Assembly (NCBI GenBank): GCA_900104375.1
Contig: LT629302.1
Location: 3,753,563 to 3,817,562, forward strand
Reading direction: 5' to 3'
DNA: 64,000 bases
From: Flavobacteriaceae bacterium MAR_2010_188
GTDB lineage: Bacteria > Bacteroidota > Bacteroidia > Flavobacteriales > Flavobacteriaceae
Notes under the pieces: model-generated
What the model saw: only the letters and a program-made list of their open reading frames with translations
Told to the model about the DNA's origin: nothing
Database searches by the model: none
Shown: positions 37,783-46,541 of the stretch, in pieces
How positions within the stretch are numbered: position 1 is the stretch's first letter
Layout: each line of letters begins with the position of its first letter
Program-made: the position numbers and the translations under genes

Positions 37783-38961
37783 ATGACTTCGGAAAATAGC
37801 GAACGCTATGCGCAAAGAGGTGTTTCTGCCTCTAAGGAAGACGTTCACCAAGCAATTTCAAAGATTGATAAAGGTCTTTTTCCTAAAGCTTTTTGTAAAA
37901 TCGTACCAGATTACCTAACCAATGATAAGGAATATTGCCTCATCATGCACGCCGATGGAGCGGGGACCAAAAGTTCCTTAGCCTATATGTATTGGAAGGA
38001 AACAGGAGATATTTCAGTTTGGAAAGGCATAGCACAAGATGCATTGATTATGAATATAGACGATCTTATTTGTGTCGGAGCAACCGATCATATTATGCTT
38101 TCCTCTACCATTGGTCGTAACAAAAACTTTATTCCCGGAGAAATTATTAGTGCCCTTATTAATGGGACGGAAGAGTTGATAAGTGATTTAAAGAAATTCG
38201 GAGTAAATATTTATTCTACCGGAGGGGAGACAGCCGATGTCGGTGATTTGGTAAGAACGATTATAGTAGATTCTACCGTGACCGCTAGAATGAAAAGATC
38301 TGATGTTATAGATAATTCAAACATAATAGCTGGGGATGTTATTGTTGGTTTAGCCTCATCTGGACAGGCGATCTACGAGAAAGACTATAATGGAGGAATG
38401 GGAAGCAACGGATTAACTTCCGCAAGGCACGATGTTTTTGGTAAATATTTAGCTGAAAAATTCCCGGAAAGTTATGATCATTCCGTACCTGAAGATTTGG
38501 TTTATTCCGGAAGTAAAAAGCTTCAGGATAAAATTGAAAATTCTCCGATTGATGCAGGTAAATTGGTGTTGTCACCAACAAGGACTTACGCACCGATTAT
38601 TAAAAAGATTTTTTCTGAAATCGCACGAAATAAAATCCACGGCATTGTGCACTGCAGTGGTGGGGCACAAACTAAAATTCTTCACTTTATAGATCATTTA
38701 CACATCATTAAAGATAACTTATTCGATGTGCCGCCACTTTTCAAATTAATCCAAGAGGAATCAAAAACCGATTGGAAAGAAATGTATAAAGTCTTTAACT
38801 GTGGTCACAGAATGGAACTTTACGTTGATGAATCTATCGCTCAAGAAATTATAGAAATTTCGAAAAGTTTCAAGGTCGATGCTCAGATTATTGGTAGGGT
38901 AGAAGCTTCAGATGCTAAGCGACTATCAATTAATAGTGAATTTGGTGAGTTCGAATATTAG
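37783..38961 (+). CDS. purM: Phosphoribosylformylglycinamidine cyclo-ligase (AIR synthase)
   Basis: 392 residues, the longer Bacteroidota form. It makes AIR from FGAM in purine synthesis. The N-terminus RYAQRGVSASKEDVHQAI is the PurM start. HADGAGTKSSLAYMYW, AQDALIMNIDDLICVGA, NIYSTGGETADVGDLVRT and GDVIVGLASSGQAIYE are the ATP- and dimer-forming blocks. LVLSPTRTYAPIIKKI and HCSGGAQTKILHF form the C-terminal domain. Start ATG at 37783. Confidence 0.93.
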   Translation: MTSENSERYAQRGVSASKEDVHQAISKIDKGLFPKAFCKIVPDYLTNDKEYCLIMHADGAGTKSSLAYMYWKETGDISVWKGIAQDALIMNIDDLICVGATDHIMLSSTIGRNKNFIPGEIISALINGTEELISDLKKFGVNIYSTGGETADVGDLVRTIIVDSTVTARMKRSDVIDNSNIIAGDVIVGLASSGQAIYEKDYNGGMGSNGLTSARHDVFGKYLAEKFPESYDHSVPEDLVYSGSKKLQDKIENSPIDAGKLVLSPTRTYAPIIKKIFSEIARNKIHGIVHCSGGAQTKILHFIDHLHIIKDNLFDVPPLFKLIQEESKTDWKEMYKVFNCGHRMELYVDESIAQEIIEISKSFKVDAQIIGRVEASDAKRLSINSEFGEFEY

Positions 38962-38980
38962 GAATTTTATAATTCCATCA

Positions 38981-39631
38981 TCACAATTTTACATATCCAT
39001 AATCTTCTAGCGACTCAAAAGATTCCATCAAAATCGTGCAATTATTTTTGATAAGATAAAATTTATCTGCAACGGTTTCGATGTGTCGGTACATATGGTC
39101 GGTAAGTATAATCACCTTTTCATCTTTTTGCTGATGCATAATCTTTATGATTTGATCAAAATGTAAAGGTGAAAGATGAGAAAAAGGTTCATCCAACAAC
39201 ATAATTTTATAGTCTCCTTTTAAAATTAAGTAGGTTTCAATAAGTCTTCTTTCTCCGCCGGATAAATCTTTAATCCCCGAATTGTGATACTTACCAAATT
39301 CTGGAAACTCCATGGTAAATTCTTCCCATTTCACCTTATAAAGCTTAAAAATTTGAGGTATACTAACTGAATTAGGGAGGTAATTTTGTTGAGGAAGATA
39401 ACCGGCTAATCCAGTTTTGTATAATTGCTTCAATATAGGTTTCGCGTCAACTTTTACGAGTCCATATTTTGGCTTTAAATCTCCAAATATAATCCTCAAA
39501 AGCGAGCTCTTGCCACATCCGTTTCTACCTAAAATCCCGGTAATGCTTCCGGTTTCTGCCTTCAGATAAATGCCTCCCAATACTTTTTTCTCTTTAAAGT
39601 AAAGTTCAACATTATCGATTTCTAAAATCAT
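38981..39631 (-). CDS. ABC transporter ATP-binding protein
   Basis: 216 residues. Walker A GRNGCGKSSLL (about 34-44), Q-loop YLPQQNYLP, signature LSGGERRL, Walker B KIMLLDEPFSHL and the switch His in LTDHMYRHI. It overlaps the small membrane gene upstream by ATGA. Likely the ATPase of a small two-gene exporter or efflux system. Substrate unknown. Confidence 0.88.
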   Translation of the reverse strand: MILEIDNVELYFKEKKVLGGIYLKAETGSITGILGRNGCGKSSLLRIIFGDLKPKYGLVKVDAKPILKQLYKTGLAGYLPQQNYLPNSVSIPQIFKLYKVKWEEFTMEFPEFGKYHNSGIKDLSGGERRLIETYLILKGDYKIMLLDEPFSHLSPLHFDQIIKIMHQQKDEKVIILTDHMYRHIETVADKFYLIKNNCTILMESFESLEDYGYVKL

Positions 39632-39915
39632 ATAAACTCTTTAACGAGCATAAGATAAGCAATCATCATTAAGGCGTCAATAGCATAAAGTGAGCTGAAA
39701 AGCTGTAAAGGCGAAATACCGAGATTTTTGTAGAAAATTAATTTCCGTCTTCCATGGGTTTCAGAAAGTAGATACCAAACAAAAACAGTTAGTATTAATT
39801 TTACCAGCAGAGCGGCAAAGATATTGGGATTAAAAAAGGTGAGAAAGATATTCACACCAAAAGACCACATAATTAATGGCTTGTAAAACAGTATAATGGC
39901 ACCAAATCTTTGCAT
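39628..39915 (-). CDS. Small membrane partner of the ABC ATPase
   Basis: 95 residues with three hydrophobic segments (about 5-30, 33-52, 68-92) and a basic loop HGRRKLIFYKNLGIS resembling the loop before the coupling region of ABC-2 permeases. Its stop overlaps the ATPase ATG. Too short for a full ABC permease, but flavobacterial genomes commonly pair such a protein with an ATPase (from memory). Function unassigned. Confidence 0.65.
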   Translation of the reverse strand: MQRFGAIILFYKPLIMWSFGVNIFLTFFNPNIFAALLVKLILTVFVWYLLSETHGRRKLIFYKNLGISPLQLFSSLYAIDALMMIAYLMLVKEFI

Positions 39916-40026
39916 ACTATTGTTAACGTTTTATTTTCTGCTTCAGTATAAAGCAATTCGAGTTCTTTAAGAAAAAAATGCCTCTATAATCTTAAATCTC
40001 GATTCCTCATTCTAGAAAACATATCG

Positions 40027-40034
40027 TATTTTTG
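40027..40034 (+). promoter_or_regulatory. Putative -7 element of prfA
   Basis: TATTTTTG matches TAnnTTTG, 20 bases upstream of the ATG. No clear -33 element. Confidence 0.45.
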
Positions 40035-40054
40035 CAGCCAATTTTAATTGATTT

Positions 40055-41131
40055 ATGTTAGATAAATTAAATTTCATTAAGCAGCGTTTTGATGAGGTTA
40101 GCGATCTTATTATTCAACCAGCTATTATTTCTGATCAGAAACGTTATGTTTCACTGACAAAAGAATACAGCGACCTCAAGGACATCATAGAAAAGCGTAC
40201 GGAATATAAGCGTCTTGTAGACAGAATTGAAGAAGCAGAAGAAATAATCGATGCTGGAGAAGATGCAGAAATGGTCGAAATGGCTAAAATGCAATACGAA
40301 GAAGCCAAGGACGAACTTCCTAAGTTGGAAGATGAGATAAGATTTATGTTGATTCCTAAAGACCCAGAAGATTCTAAGAATGCGGTGATGGAATTGCGTG
40401 CCGGTACCGGTGGAGACGAAGCGAGTATTTTTGCTGGTGACCTATATAGAATGTACACTAAATATTGCGAAAGTAAAGGCTGGAGCGTTAGTACGGTAGA
40501 TTTAAGTGAAGGAACCAACGGTGGATTTAAAGAGATAATTTTTGAAGTTAATGGTAAGGATGTTTACGGAACCTTAAAGTTTGAAGCTGGCGTTCATCGT
40601 GTACAACGTGTGCCACAGACTGAAACCCAAGGCAGGGTACATACGTCTGCTGCGACGGTTATTGTTCTTCCAGAAGCTGAAGAATTTGACCTAGAATTAG
40701 ACATGTCCGAAGTTAGGATTGAAAGAACTACTTCGACTGGTCCTGGTGGTCAGAGTGTCAACACTACCTATTCTGCTATAAAATTGCATCACGAACCGAC
40801 CGGAATGATAGTAAGTTGCCAAGATCAAAAATCTTCCCATAAAAACTTAGAAAAAGCTTTAGGAGTTTTAAGGTCTAGATTATACGAAATAGAGCTTAAC
40901 AAAAAGCTAGAAGCCGACTCGCAGAAACGTAAAAGTATGGTGAGTTCTGGTGATAGATCAGCCAAGATTAGAACCTACAATTATCCGCAGGGGAGGGTTA
41001 CTGATCATCGGATTGGACTAACGCTTTACGATTTGCAGAATATAATAAATGGGGATATCCAAAAGATTATCGACGAATTAATGTTGGTAGAAAACACAGA
41101 GAAGCTCAAAGCTTCAGATGAAGTTCTATAG
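40055..41131 (+). CDS. prfA: Peptide chain release factor 1
   Basis: 358 residues. It recognises UAA/UAG and releases the peptide. GGQ is at about 231-233 in [20 protein letters not shown], and the codon-recognition loop has the RF1-type block [16 protein letters not shown]. The C-terminal [21 protein letters not shown] is conserved. Followed 25 bases later by pyrF. Confidence 0.96.
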   Translation: MLDKLNFIKQRFDEVSDLIIQPAIISDQKRYVSLTKEYSDLKDIIEKRTEYKRLVDRIEEAEEIIDAGEDAEMVEMAKMQYEEAKDELPKLEDEIRFMLIPKDPEDSKNAVMELRAGTGGDEASIFAGDLYRMYTKYCESKGWSVSTVDLSEGTNGGFKEIIFEVNGKDVYGTLKFEAGVHRVQRVPQTETQGRVHTSAATVIVLPEAEEFDLELDMSEVRIERTTSTGPGGQSVNTTYSAIKLHHEPTGMIVSCQDQKSSHKNLEKALGVLRSRLYEIELNKKLEADSQKRKSMVSSGDRSAKIRTYNYPQGRVTDHRIGLTLYDLQNIINGDIQKIIDELMLVENTEKLKASDEVL

Positions 41132-41156
41132 ATTTCAATAAAAATTAGTATCTAAA

Positions 41157-41981
41157 ATGACGATTGCGAAACTGGTTGAAGAAATTAAAGAAAAGCAATC
41201 ATTTTTATGCATCGGACTTGATGTAGACTTAGACAAGATTCCCGTTCATCTTTTAGGATTACAAGACCCAATATTTGAATTCAATAAAGCGATAATCGAT
41301 GCTACGCATAAGCTTTGCGTTGCCTATAAACCAAACATCGCATTTTATGAAGCGTATGGTTTAAAAGGTTGGGCCTCTCTTCAAAAAACTATTGATTATT
41401 TAAATCAAAATCATCCCAAAATCTTTACCATTGCTGATGCAAAAAGAGGCGATATCGGCAATACTGGGACGCGCTATGCCAAGGCGTTCTTAGAAGATCT
41501 AGATTTTGACAGCATTACTGTCGCGCCGTATATGGGACGCGATTCTGTTGAGCCTTTTTTGGAATACCAGGCTAAATTTGCAATCCTTCTAGCCCTTACT
41601 TCAAACGAAGGAGCATTCGACTTTCAAACTAAAAATAATGGCGGAGAAGAACTGTACAAACAAGTTCTAAAAACCTCGATCAACTACAAAAATTCTGAAA
41701 GATTGATGTACGTTGTTGGTGCGACAAAGGCAGAATACTTTAAGGAAATAAGGAAAATTGTTCCTGATAGCTTCTTATTGGTTCCCGGAGTTGGTGCGCA
41801 AGGCGGAAGTCTTCAAGATGTGTGCAAATTTGGAATGACTGAGAACATCGGTCTATTGGTAAATTCTTCAAGAGGAATTATATACGCTTCAAATGGGGGT
41901 GATTTTGCTGAAAAGGCGAAGGAAAAAGCAGAAGAATTGCAATTGGAAATGAAGCAAGAGTTATTGAGTTATTCGAAATAA
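41157..41981 (+). CDS. pyrF: Orotidine 5'-phosphate decarboxylase (type 2)
   Basis: 274 residues, the longer type 2 form. Last step of UMP synthesis. N-terminal [14 protein letters not shown], catalytic [14 protein letters not shown], then [15 protein letters not shown], and [11 protein letters not shown], phosphate-binding [12 protein letters not shown]. Downstream of prfA in probable operon. Confidence 0.95.
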   Translation: MTIAKLVEEIKEKQSFLCIGLDVDLDKIPVHLLGLQDPIFEFNKAIIDATHKLCVAYKPNIAFYEAYGLKGWASLQKTIDYLNQNHPKIFTIADAKRGDIGNTGTRYAKAFLEDLDFDSITVAPYMGRDSVEPFLEYQAKFAILLALTSNEGAFDFQTKNNGGEELYKQVLKTSINYKNSERLMYVVGATKAEYFKEIRKIVPDSFLLVPGVGAQGGSLQDVCKFGMTENIGLLVNSSRGIIYASNGGDFAEKAKEKAEELQLEMKQELLSYSK

Positions 41982-42020
41982 AAATGAGCATTAGATAATT
42001 TTAAATCTGTAGAAATTAAA

Positions 42021-42353
42021 ATGAAAGGACTTCGAATTACATCTTTGATTTTTTTCATTTTAAGTCAATTGAGTTTAACTTTAATTCCGTTTTTTAATGA
42101 CCAATCGGCTGAATTCGATTTTCCTTACATTCTCATAATTTGGGGAATAGGACTTGTCAATGTAACCTTAAATTTTTATTACGCAATAAAATTAAAGCTA
42201 AGGAGCTGGATTTTCATTTTACTTCTGATTAGTTCTTTTGCATGGTTTTTCCTGCCCTTTTTCTATACGTATTTTGGAATTCCATTCTATGCATTATATT
42301 TTATAATTGTACTTTATATGCACTGGGCTTTTAATCGCCGTGGGGGAGCATAA
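42021..42353 (+). CDS. Small integral membrane protein, unknown
   Basis: 110 residues with four hydrophobic segments (about 5-24, 34-54, 60-80, 83-103) and little polar sequence. I do not recognise a family. It starts 39 bases after pyrF on the same strand. Start ATG at 42021 with no competing start. Confidence 0.6.
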   Translation: MKGLRITSLIFFILSQLSLTLIPFFNDQSAEFDFPYILIIWGIGLVNVTLNFYYAIKLKLRSWIFILLLISSFAWFFLPFFYTYFGIPFYALYFIIVLYMHWAFNRRGGA

Positions 42354-42497
42354 ATAATTTAAAAAAGTTGCCAATGATTATAAATCTTACCTCTAAGTAA
42401 TTTAATTCGAAGTTATGATGTTTTACGCCCTACCTGAAATTTTATTTAGTAGAAAATCTGAGTTGGGCCTGAACCTGCTTTAATCTAACAAAAAAAT

Positions 42498-43295
42498 ATG
42501 AAAGTTAGTGATCAATTAAATAGGACATTTACCCTAGATAAACCCCCCTCCCGAATAATTTCTTTAGTGCCCAGCCTTACCGAATTGCTTTGCGATTTAG
42601 GTTTGGAAAGTTCATTGGTAGGCATTACCAAATTCTGCGTTCATCCCGAACATTTAAGAAAAAACATTAAGGTTATTGGAGGCACAAAAAAGGTGAATTT
42701 TGAAAAAATTAAAAACCTTGAGCCCGATATCATCATTGCAAATAAAGAAGAAAATACCTTAGAAATTATCCAAGGTTTAAGTAAAGTAGCGCCAATCCAT
42801 ATTTCGGATATTGGGAATGTTGAGGATTGTTGCGACTTGATTGAAGCTTATGGTAAACTATTTTTAAAAGAAATAGAAGCTCAAGATTTAAATGCAAGAA
42901 TCGAAGAAAAAGTTTTAAACTTTCAAAATTCATTTAAAAATAAAAAAGTAAGATCAGCGGCTTATTTTATCTGGAAAAATCCTTGGATGGTCGCGGCATC
43001 AGATACTTTTATTGATTACATGCTTTCCCTAAATAGTTTTAGTAACATCTATTCTAACAAGACACGCTATCCAGAAGTAGAGTTGAAATCAATGCCGAAA
43101 GACCTGGATTTTATTTTTTTGTCGAGTGAACCATATCCATTTTCCAATGATGAGGTTATAGAGCTAGGAATTCTATTTCCTAAAACAAAAGTTATTTTGG
43201 TAGATGGTGAAATGTTCTCTTGGTACGGGAGCAGAATTCTAAAAGCAATCGACTATTTCGAAAATCTAAATAAGGAGTTAGATAAACTTTCTTAA
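42498..43295 (+). CDS. Helical-backbone metal-receptor (BtuF-like) protein without signal peptide
   Basis: 265 residues. The class III periplasmic-binding-protein fold is clear: PPSRIISLVPSLTELLCDLG, LVGITKFCVHPEHLRK, KVIGGTKKVNFEKIKNLEPDIIIANKEEN, SAAYFIWKNPWMVAASDTFIDYML, and a C-terminal SWYGSRILKAIDYF. Such proteins bind cobalamin, haem or siderophores. No signal peptide or lipobox is visible, and the upstream frame is closed by a stop, so the product appears cytoplasmic unless the start is misread. Overlaps the convergent small gene at 43278 by 18 bases. Confidence 0.85.
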   Translation: MKVSDQLNRTFTLDKPPSRIISLVPSLTELLCDLGLESSLVGITKFCVHPEHLRKNIKVIGGTKKVNFEKIKNLEPDIIIANKEENTLEIIQGLSKVAPIHISDIGNVEDCCDLIEAYGKLFLKEIEAQDLNARIEEKVLNFQNSFKNKKVRSAAYFIWKNPWMVAASDTFIDYMLSLNSFSNIYSNKTRYPEVELKSMPKDLDFIFLSSEPYPFSNDEVIELGILFPKTKVILVDGEMFSWYGSRILKAIDYFENLNKELDKLS

Positions 43296-43481
43296 AGTGA
43301 GTATTTTCTTTTTTAATTGTGAAGCTTCATAATGAAGAAAGTCGCTGATAGAAGTATCTACGTGCATATAGCTGTAGGCTTCATCCATAAATTTCACATA
43401 TTCTTCTTCCAGTTTTGCCAAGTTGTATTCCAAGTATTCACTTGGTTTAATCTTTCCTACTTTGCAAAATTGGGGTGTCAT
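43278..43481 (-). CDS. Small helical protein, paralogue 1 (Lacal_2735-like)
   Basis: 67 residues, mainly helical and charged. The core LEEEYVKFMDEAYSYM-x5-SISDFLHYEASQLKKKI aligns with the neighbouring 65-residue protein at 43546 (shared L-x3-Y, D/E-AY, SD, Y-E/D-A, L spacing). The pattern resembles the small flavobacterial Lacal_2735 family. Function unknown. Lies 65 bases after its paralogue on the same strand. Confidence 0.6.
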   Translation of the reverse strand: MTPQFCKVGKIKPSEYLEYNLAKLEEEYVKFMDEAYSYMHVDTSISDFLHYEASQLKKKILTLRKFI

Positions 43482-43545
43482 GGTATTCTTTCTTTATGTG
43501 ATATACGAAGTTTTATTGTAAACGGATTTTTGAGAGAGTAACTTT

Positions 43546-43743
43546 CTAAGAAAGTGATTGGGTAAAATCTCGAGAAAAATATTTTAGCCTATTTAACTCG
43601 TTTAAAAGTTTCATCGCATCATAGGCATATGTATCGCTTAAATTAGAGTCCGTTTCACGAAAATTATAAGCATCCTCAACTAAAAGTTTATACTTGTTCT
43701 GAAGCTTACGCGTTTTCTTATTAATTTTTGAAACTGGATTCAT
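43546..43743 (-). CDS. Small helical protein, paralogue 2 (Lacal_2735-like)
   Basis: 65 residues. KLQNKYKLLVEDAYNF and DSNLSDTYAYDAMKLLNEL match the core of the next small gene downstream. The KLQ-x2-Y-x3-EDA / LSD-x4-DA spacing is that of Lacal_2735 proteins as I recall them. Probably expressed together with its paralogue. Function unknown. Confidence 0.6.
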   Translation of the reverse strand: MNPVSKINKKTRKLQNKYKLLVEDAYNFRETDSNLSDTYAYDAMKLLNELNRLKYFSRDFTQSLS

Positions 43744-43867
43744 CTCATTAAAAGTGATATTTAAATATATCTAATTAATTAGAATGTAGCACTATATAAA
43801 ATAATAATTTCAAAAAACTTTTTAATGCAATCGATGCAGACTCAACAGTATAGACCTAAAGCAGTGG

Positions 43868-44842
43868 TTAAATGTAATTCTTTGCAATAAGTTTTTCTGT
43901 GTCCAGCAAGGATTTAAAAACATCAAATCCTTTGCCTTGTGTCCTTAAAGCGCCAAGAGCGTTCGCGAAATGTGCGGCCTTTATGAAATCGTTGTATTTT
44001 GTAAGTCCAAATGCTAATCCGCCAGCAAATGAATCTCCACAACCAGTAGTATCTATAACATCGGTAACTGGCACGGATTTTACAAAGTCTTTTTTGATTA
44101 CCCCTTGGTCTTTAGTATAGATTACGCATCCGCGAGAATCTAAGGTAACGTACAGAGCAGTAACTCCAGAATCTAAAATATGCTTGGCAAATTCTCCCAA
44201 GTGGTCCGTATTATTTTCATCATAAATCTCATCATCATCTTCATAATCTTTGTCGAACCAACTACATTGGGATTCTTCAAGATTCATTTTTAAGATATCG
44301 ATATAAGGCAGCCATTGATCAATATCTTTCCAGTATTGTCGGTGACGTTTGCCATGTTCGTTCACGTAAGTGGTCGGCCCGTGGGCATCAAAAACAATTG
44401 GGGCTTTAGATTTAGACTTTATGATTTTAAGCGCTTCCAATTCTATTTCAAAATCGGTAATTGGTACGAAAACAAAACAATCCGCGTCTAAGAATGGTTC
44501 TATTTCGCTAGCGGTTATGGGATGCATATTAGATAGTTGGGTTTCAACCCGATTGTTCTGATCGATAAATATCAGTTCTATATCCGTGCCTTGATCCTTT
44601 TCTGTAAAGATTCCAGAGGTATTAATATTGTCGTAGTCAGCGAATAACTTAGTGATGCCGGGCTTATCCTTCTTGTGGATATGTGCCACGGGGATTACTT
44701 CACCTTCACCTGCAAGCAACTTTGCCAATGCAATGGTGGGATGGGTTACACAGCCATATTTAGTGACAGTGTCGCCTTTATAAGTTTTTATTGTATCGTT
44801 CGGTATTGGGCCAACTACGGCAATCTTTAATTGTTTTTTCAT
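43868..44842 (-). CDS. PfkB-family carbohydrate kinase
   Basis: 324 residues, ribokinase fold. The ATP/catalytic motif DVIDTTGCGDSFAGGLAFGL holds the catalytic Asp in TTGCGD. The N-terminal KIAVVGPIPNDTI and KYGCVTHPTIALAKLLAG replace the usual GG motif. The middle section contains an acidic insert (WFDKDYEDDDEIYDEN). Phosphorylates a sugar or nucleoside; the substrate cannot be told from sequence. Its ATG directly abuts the DUF4197 stop. Confidence 0.85.
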   Translation of the reverse strand: MKKQLKIAVVGPIPNDTIKTYKGDTVTKYGCVTHPTIALAKLLAGEGEVIPVAHIHKKDKPGITKLFADYDNINTSGIFTEKDQGTDIELIFIDQNNRVETQLSNMHPITASEIEPFLDADCFVFVPITDFEIELEALKIIKSKSKAPIVFDAHGPTTYVNEHGKRHRQYWKDIDQWLPYIDILKMNLEESQCSWFDKDYEDDDEIYDENNTDHLGEFAKHILDSGVTALYVTLDSRGCVIYTKDQGVIKKDFVKSVPVTDVIDTTGCGDSFAGGLAFGLTKYNDFIKAAHFANALGALRTQGKGFDVFKSLLDTEKLIAKNYI

Positions 44843-45544
44843 TTAATCTTGAAGAGAAAATACCCTGCGTAACAAATCTGTTGTCCTTGCGGATATTTGG
44901 GTTCTTATATCTTTTTCTTCTACTGCAATCATTGTAAATACTCCTTCCAAAGCTTCACCAGTAACATAATCGGTTAAATCTGGATTCACATCTTTCGTCA
45001 AAGGAATAGCGTTGTACCTATTGATTAAATCTTCCCAAACTCTATCCGCTCCAACTTCCTGAAAAGACTTCTTTATAACCGGATTAAATTTTGCGTACAA
45101 CTCATTTCTGGTCGTTAGGGTGAGATATTGCGTTGCAGCATCGTCTTTACCTAGCAATATATTTTTCGCATCTGTAAAGGTTATGCCTTTAACCGCATCT
45201 ACAAATATTGGAGTTGCCTCCTTAACCGCATCTTCTGCGGCGCGGTTAAGAAGTTTTAAACCTTCATCCGCAAGACTACTTAATCCTACATCGCGTAAAG
45301 TTTTGTCTACTCTTTGTAGTTCTTCTGGCAAAAGAATCTTTACTAATTCATTTTTAAAAAAGCCATCAGTATTTGCTAATTTCGTCACTTGTTTATCAAT
45401 CCCGAAATCCAAAGCTTGTCGCAATCCTGAGCCAATTTCTGCTTCAGATAAAGGTCCTTGTGGAAATTGTCCCATCACATCCTGTAATTCTCCACAAGAA
45501 AAAAGACTTAATGATACTATTAATACAAAATAAATTCGTTTCAT
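44843..45544 (-). CDS. DUF4197 lipoprotein
   Basis: 233 residues. Lipobox SLFSC (Cys17). The body is helical: LSEAEIGSGLRQALDFGIDKQV, FFKNELVKILLPEELQ, FTDAKNILLGKDDAATQYL, and the C-terminal ALEGVFTMIAVEEKDIR, which fit DUF4197, a family of unknown function. Cotranscribed with the PfkB kinase. Confidence 0.85.
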   Translation of the reverse strand: MKRIYFVLIVSLSLFSCGELQDVMGQFPQGPLSEAEIGSGLRQALDFGIDKQVTKLANTDGFFKNELVKILLPEELQRVDKTLRDVGLSSLADEGLKLLNRAAEDAVKEATPIFVDAVKGITFTDAKNILLGKDDAATQYLTLTTRNELYAKFNPVIKKSFQEVGADRVWEDLINRYNAIPLTKDVNPDLTDYVTGEALEGVFTMIAVEEKDIRTQISARTTDLLRRVFSLQD

Positions 45545-45560
45545 GTTATAGGGCTTTTAA

Positions 45561-45577
45561 TATCTTTATCAAAGATA
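45561..45577. promoter_or_regulatory. Overlapping divergent -7 elements
   Basis: The minus strand reads TATCTTTG at 45570-45577 (exact consensus for the DUF4197-pfkB transcript). The plus strand reads TATCTTTA at 45561-45568 (7 of 8) for the metallo-beta-lactamase gene. The two divergent starts are only 37 bases apart, so the promoters overlap. Confidence 0.4.
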
Positions 45578-45581
45578 AGTT

Positions 45582-46535
45582 ATGCGTGTGAGACGTTTTC
45601 AATTACTATGCCTAATATCCTTTTCAATTTTGATGGGATGCGTCTCAACTTCAAAAACCATTCTCGATAATTCATCCCAACAATATATAACTGTTTTAGG
45701 AATTGCACAAGATGCCGGCTATCCACATATTAATAATCCGGCGGAATTCAGGAATCTAAAAGATAATAAAATATCTAGAGAATTGGTAGTAAGTTTGGGT
45801 CTAGTTGATCAAGCCGAAAAAAAGAAATGGTTATTTGAAGCTACTCCAGATATGCCTGAACAACTCTATAATCTTGAAAATAAATCTTTTAAATCTAAAA
45901 ATGTTATTGATGGGATTTTCTTAACCCACGCTCACATTGGACATTACACAGGTCTTATGTATTTTGGGAGAGAGGCGATGGGAGCAAAGGAAATTCCTGT
46001 TTATGCGATGCCAAAAATGAAAACTTTTTTGGAGGAGAACGAACCTTGGAAGCAATTATCTACCTTAAATAACATTCAAATTCAGACAATTTACCCGAAT
46101 TCTAGCTTGAATATTTCCCCAAATTTAATGGTTACTCCGATTCTTGTTCCGCATCGTGACGAGTTTTCAGAAACCGTGGCTTATAAGATTCAAGGTCCCA
46201 AGAAATTACTTCTCTTTATTCCAGATATCAACAAATGGAATTTATGGGAAAAGAATATTCAGGATGAATTGAAAAACGTTGATTATGCTTTAATCGATGC
46301 TACCTTTTTTGAAGACGGGGAAATACCGCGACCGATGAGCGAAGTGCCGCATCCATTCATCATGGAGACGATAGAACTTTTTGCTGAAGAATCCGTACAA
46401 ACCCGGTCCAAGATTTATTTTATTCATCTTAACCACTCAAATCCTGCCTTAAATATTAAGAGTGATAAAAGAAAATATGTTGAAGGTTTGGGCTTTAAAT
46501 TTGCATTTGAAGGTCAAATTTTTCCTTTGGATTAA
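45582..46535 (+). CDS. PqqB-like metallo-beta-lactamase lipoprotein
   Basis: 317 residues. Signal with lipobox LMGC (Cys20). The MBL core has GIAQDAGYPH at the start, metal motif LTHAHIGHYTGL (H-x-H-x-G-H), HRDEFSETVAYKI, LIDATFF and FIHLNHSNP. PqqB homologues share the N-terminal GIAQDAG block, but this one is lipid-anchored and no pqq genes are nearby, so a PQQ role is doubtful. Secreted hydrolase of unknown substrate. Confidence 0.82.
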   Translation: MRVRRFQLLCLISFSILMGCVSTSKTILDNSSQQYITVLGIAQDAGYPHINNPAEFRNLKDNKISRELVVSLGLVDQAEKKKWLFEATPDMPEQLYNLENKSFKSKNVIDGIFLTHAHIGHYTGLMYFGREAMGAKEIPVYAMPKMKTFLEENEPWKQLSTLNNIQIQTIYPNSSLNISPNLMVTPILVPHRDEFSETVAYKIQGPKKLLLFIPDINKWNLWEKNIQDELKNVDYALIDATFFEDGEIPRPMSEVPHPFIMETIELFAEESVQTRSKIYFIHLNHSNPALNIKSDKRKYVEGLGFKFAFEGQIFPLD

Positions 46536-46541
46536 ATTTAT

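Noticed and set aside
37612..37851. 79-codon ORF on the minus strand
   Set aside because: It overlaps the start of purM on the opposite strand and runs through a strong terminator hairpin; no family-like sequence.
45582..46535. PQQ biosynthesis gene pqqB
   Set aside because: It has a lipobox, and no pqqA, C, D or E gene is present; only the fold is shared.
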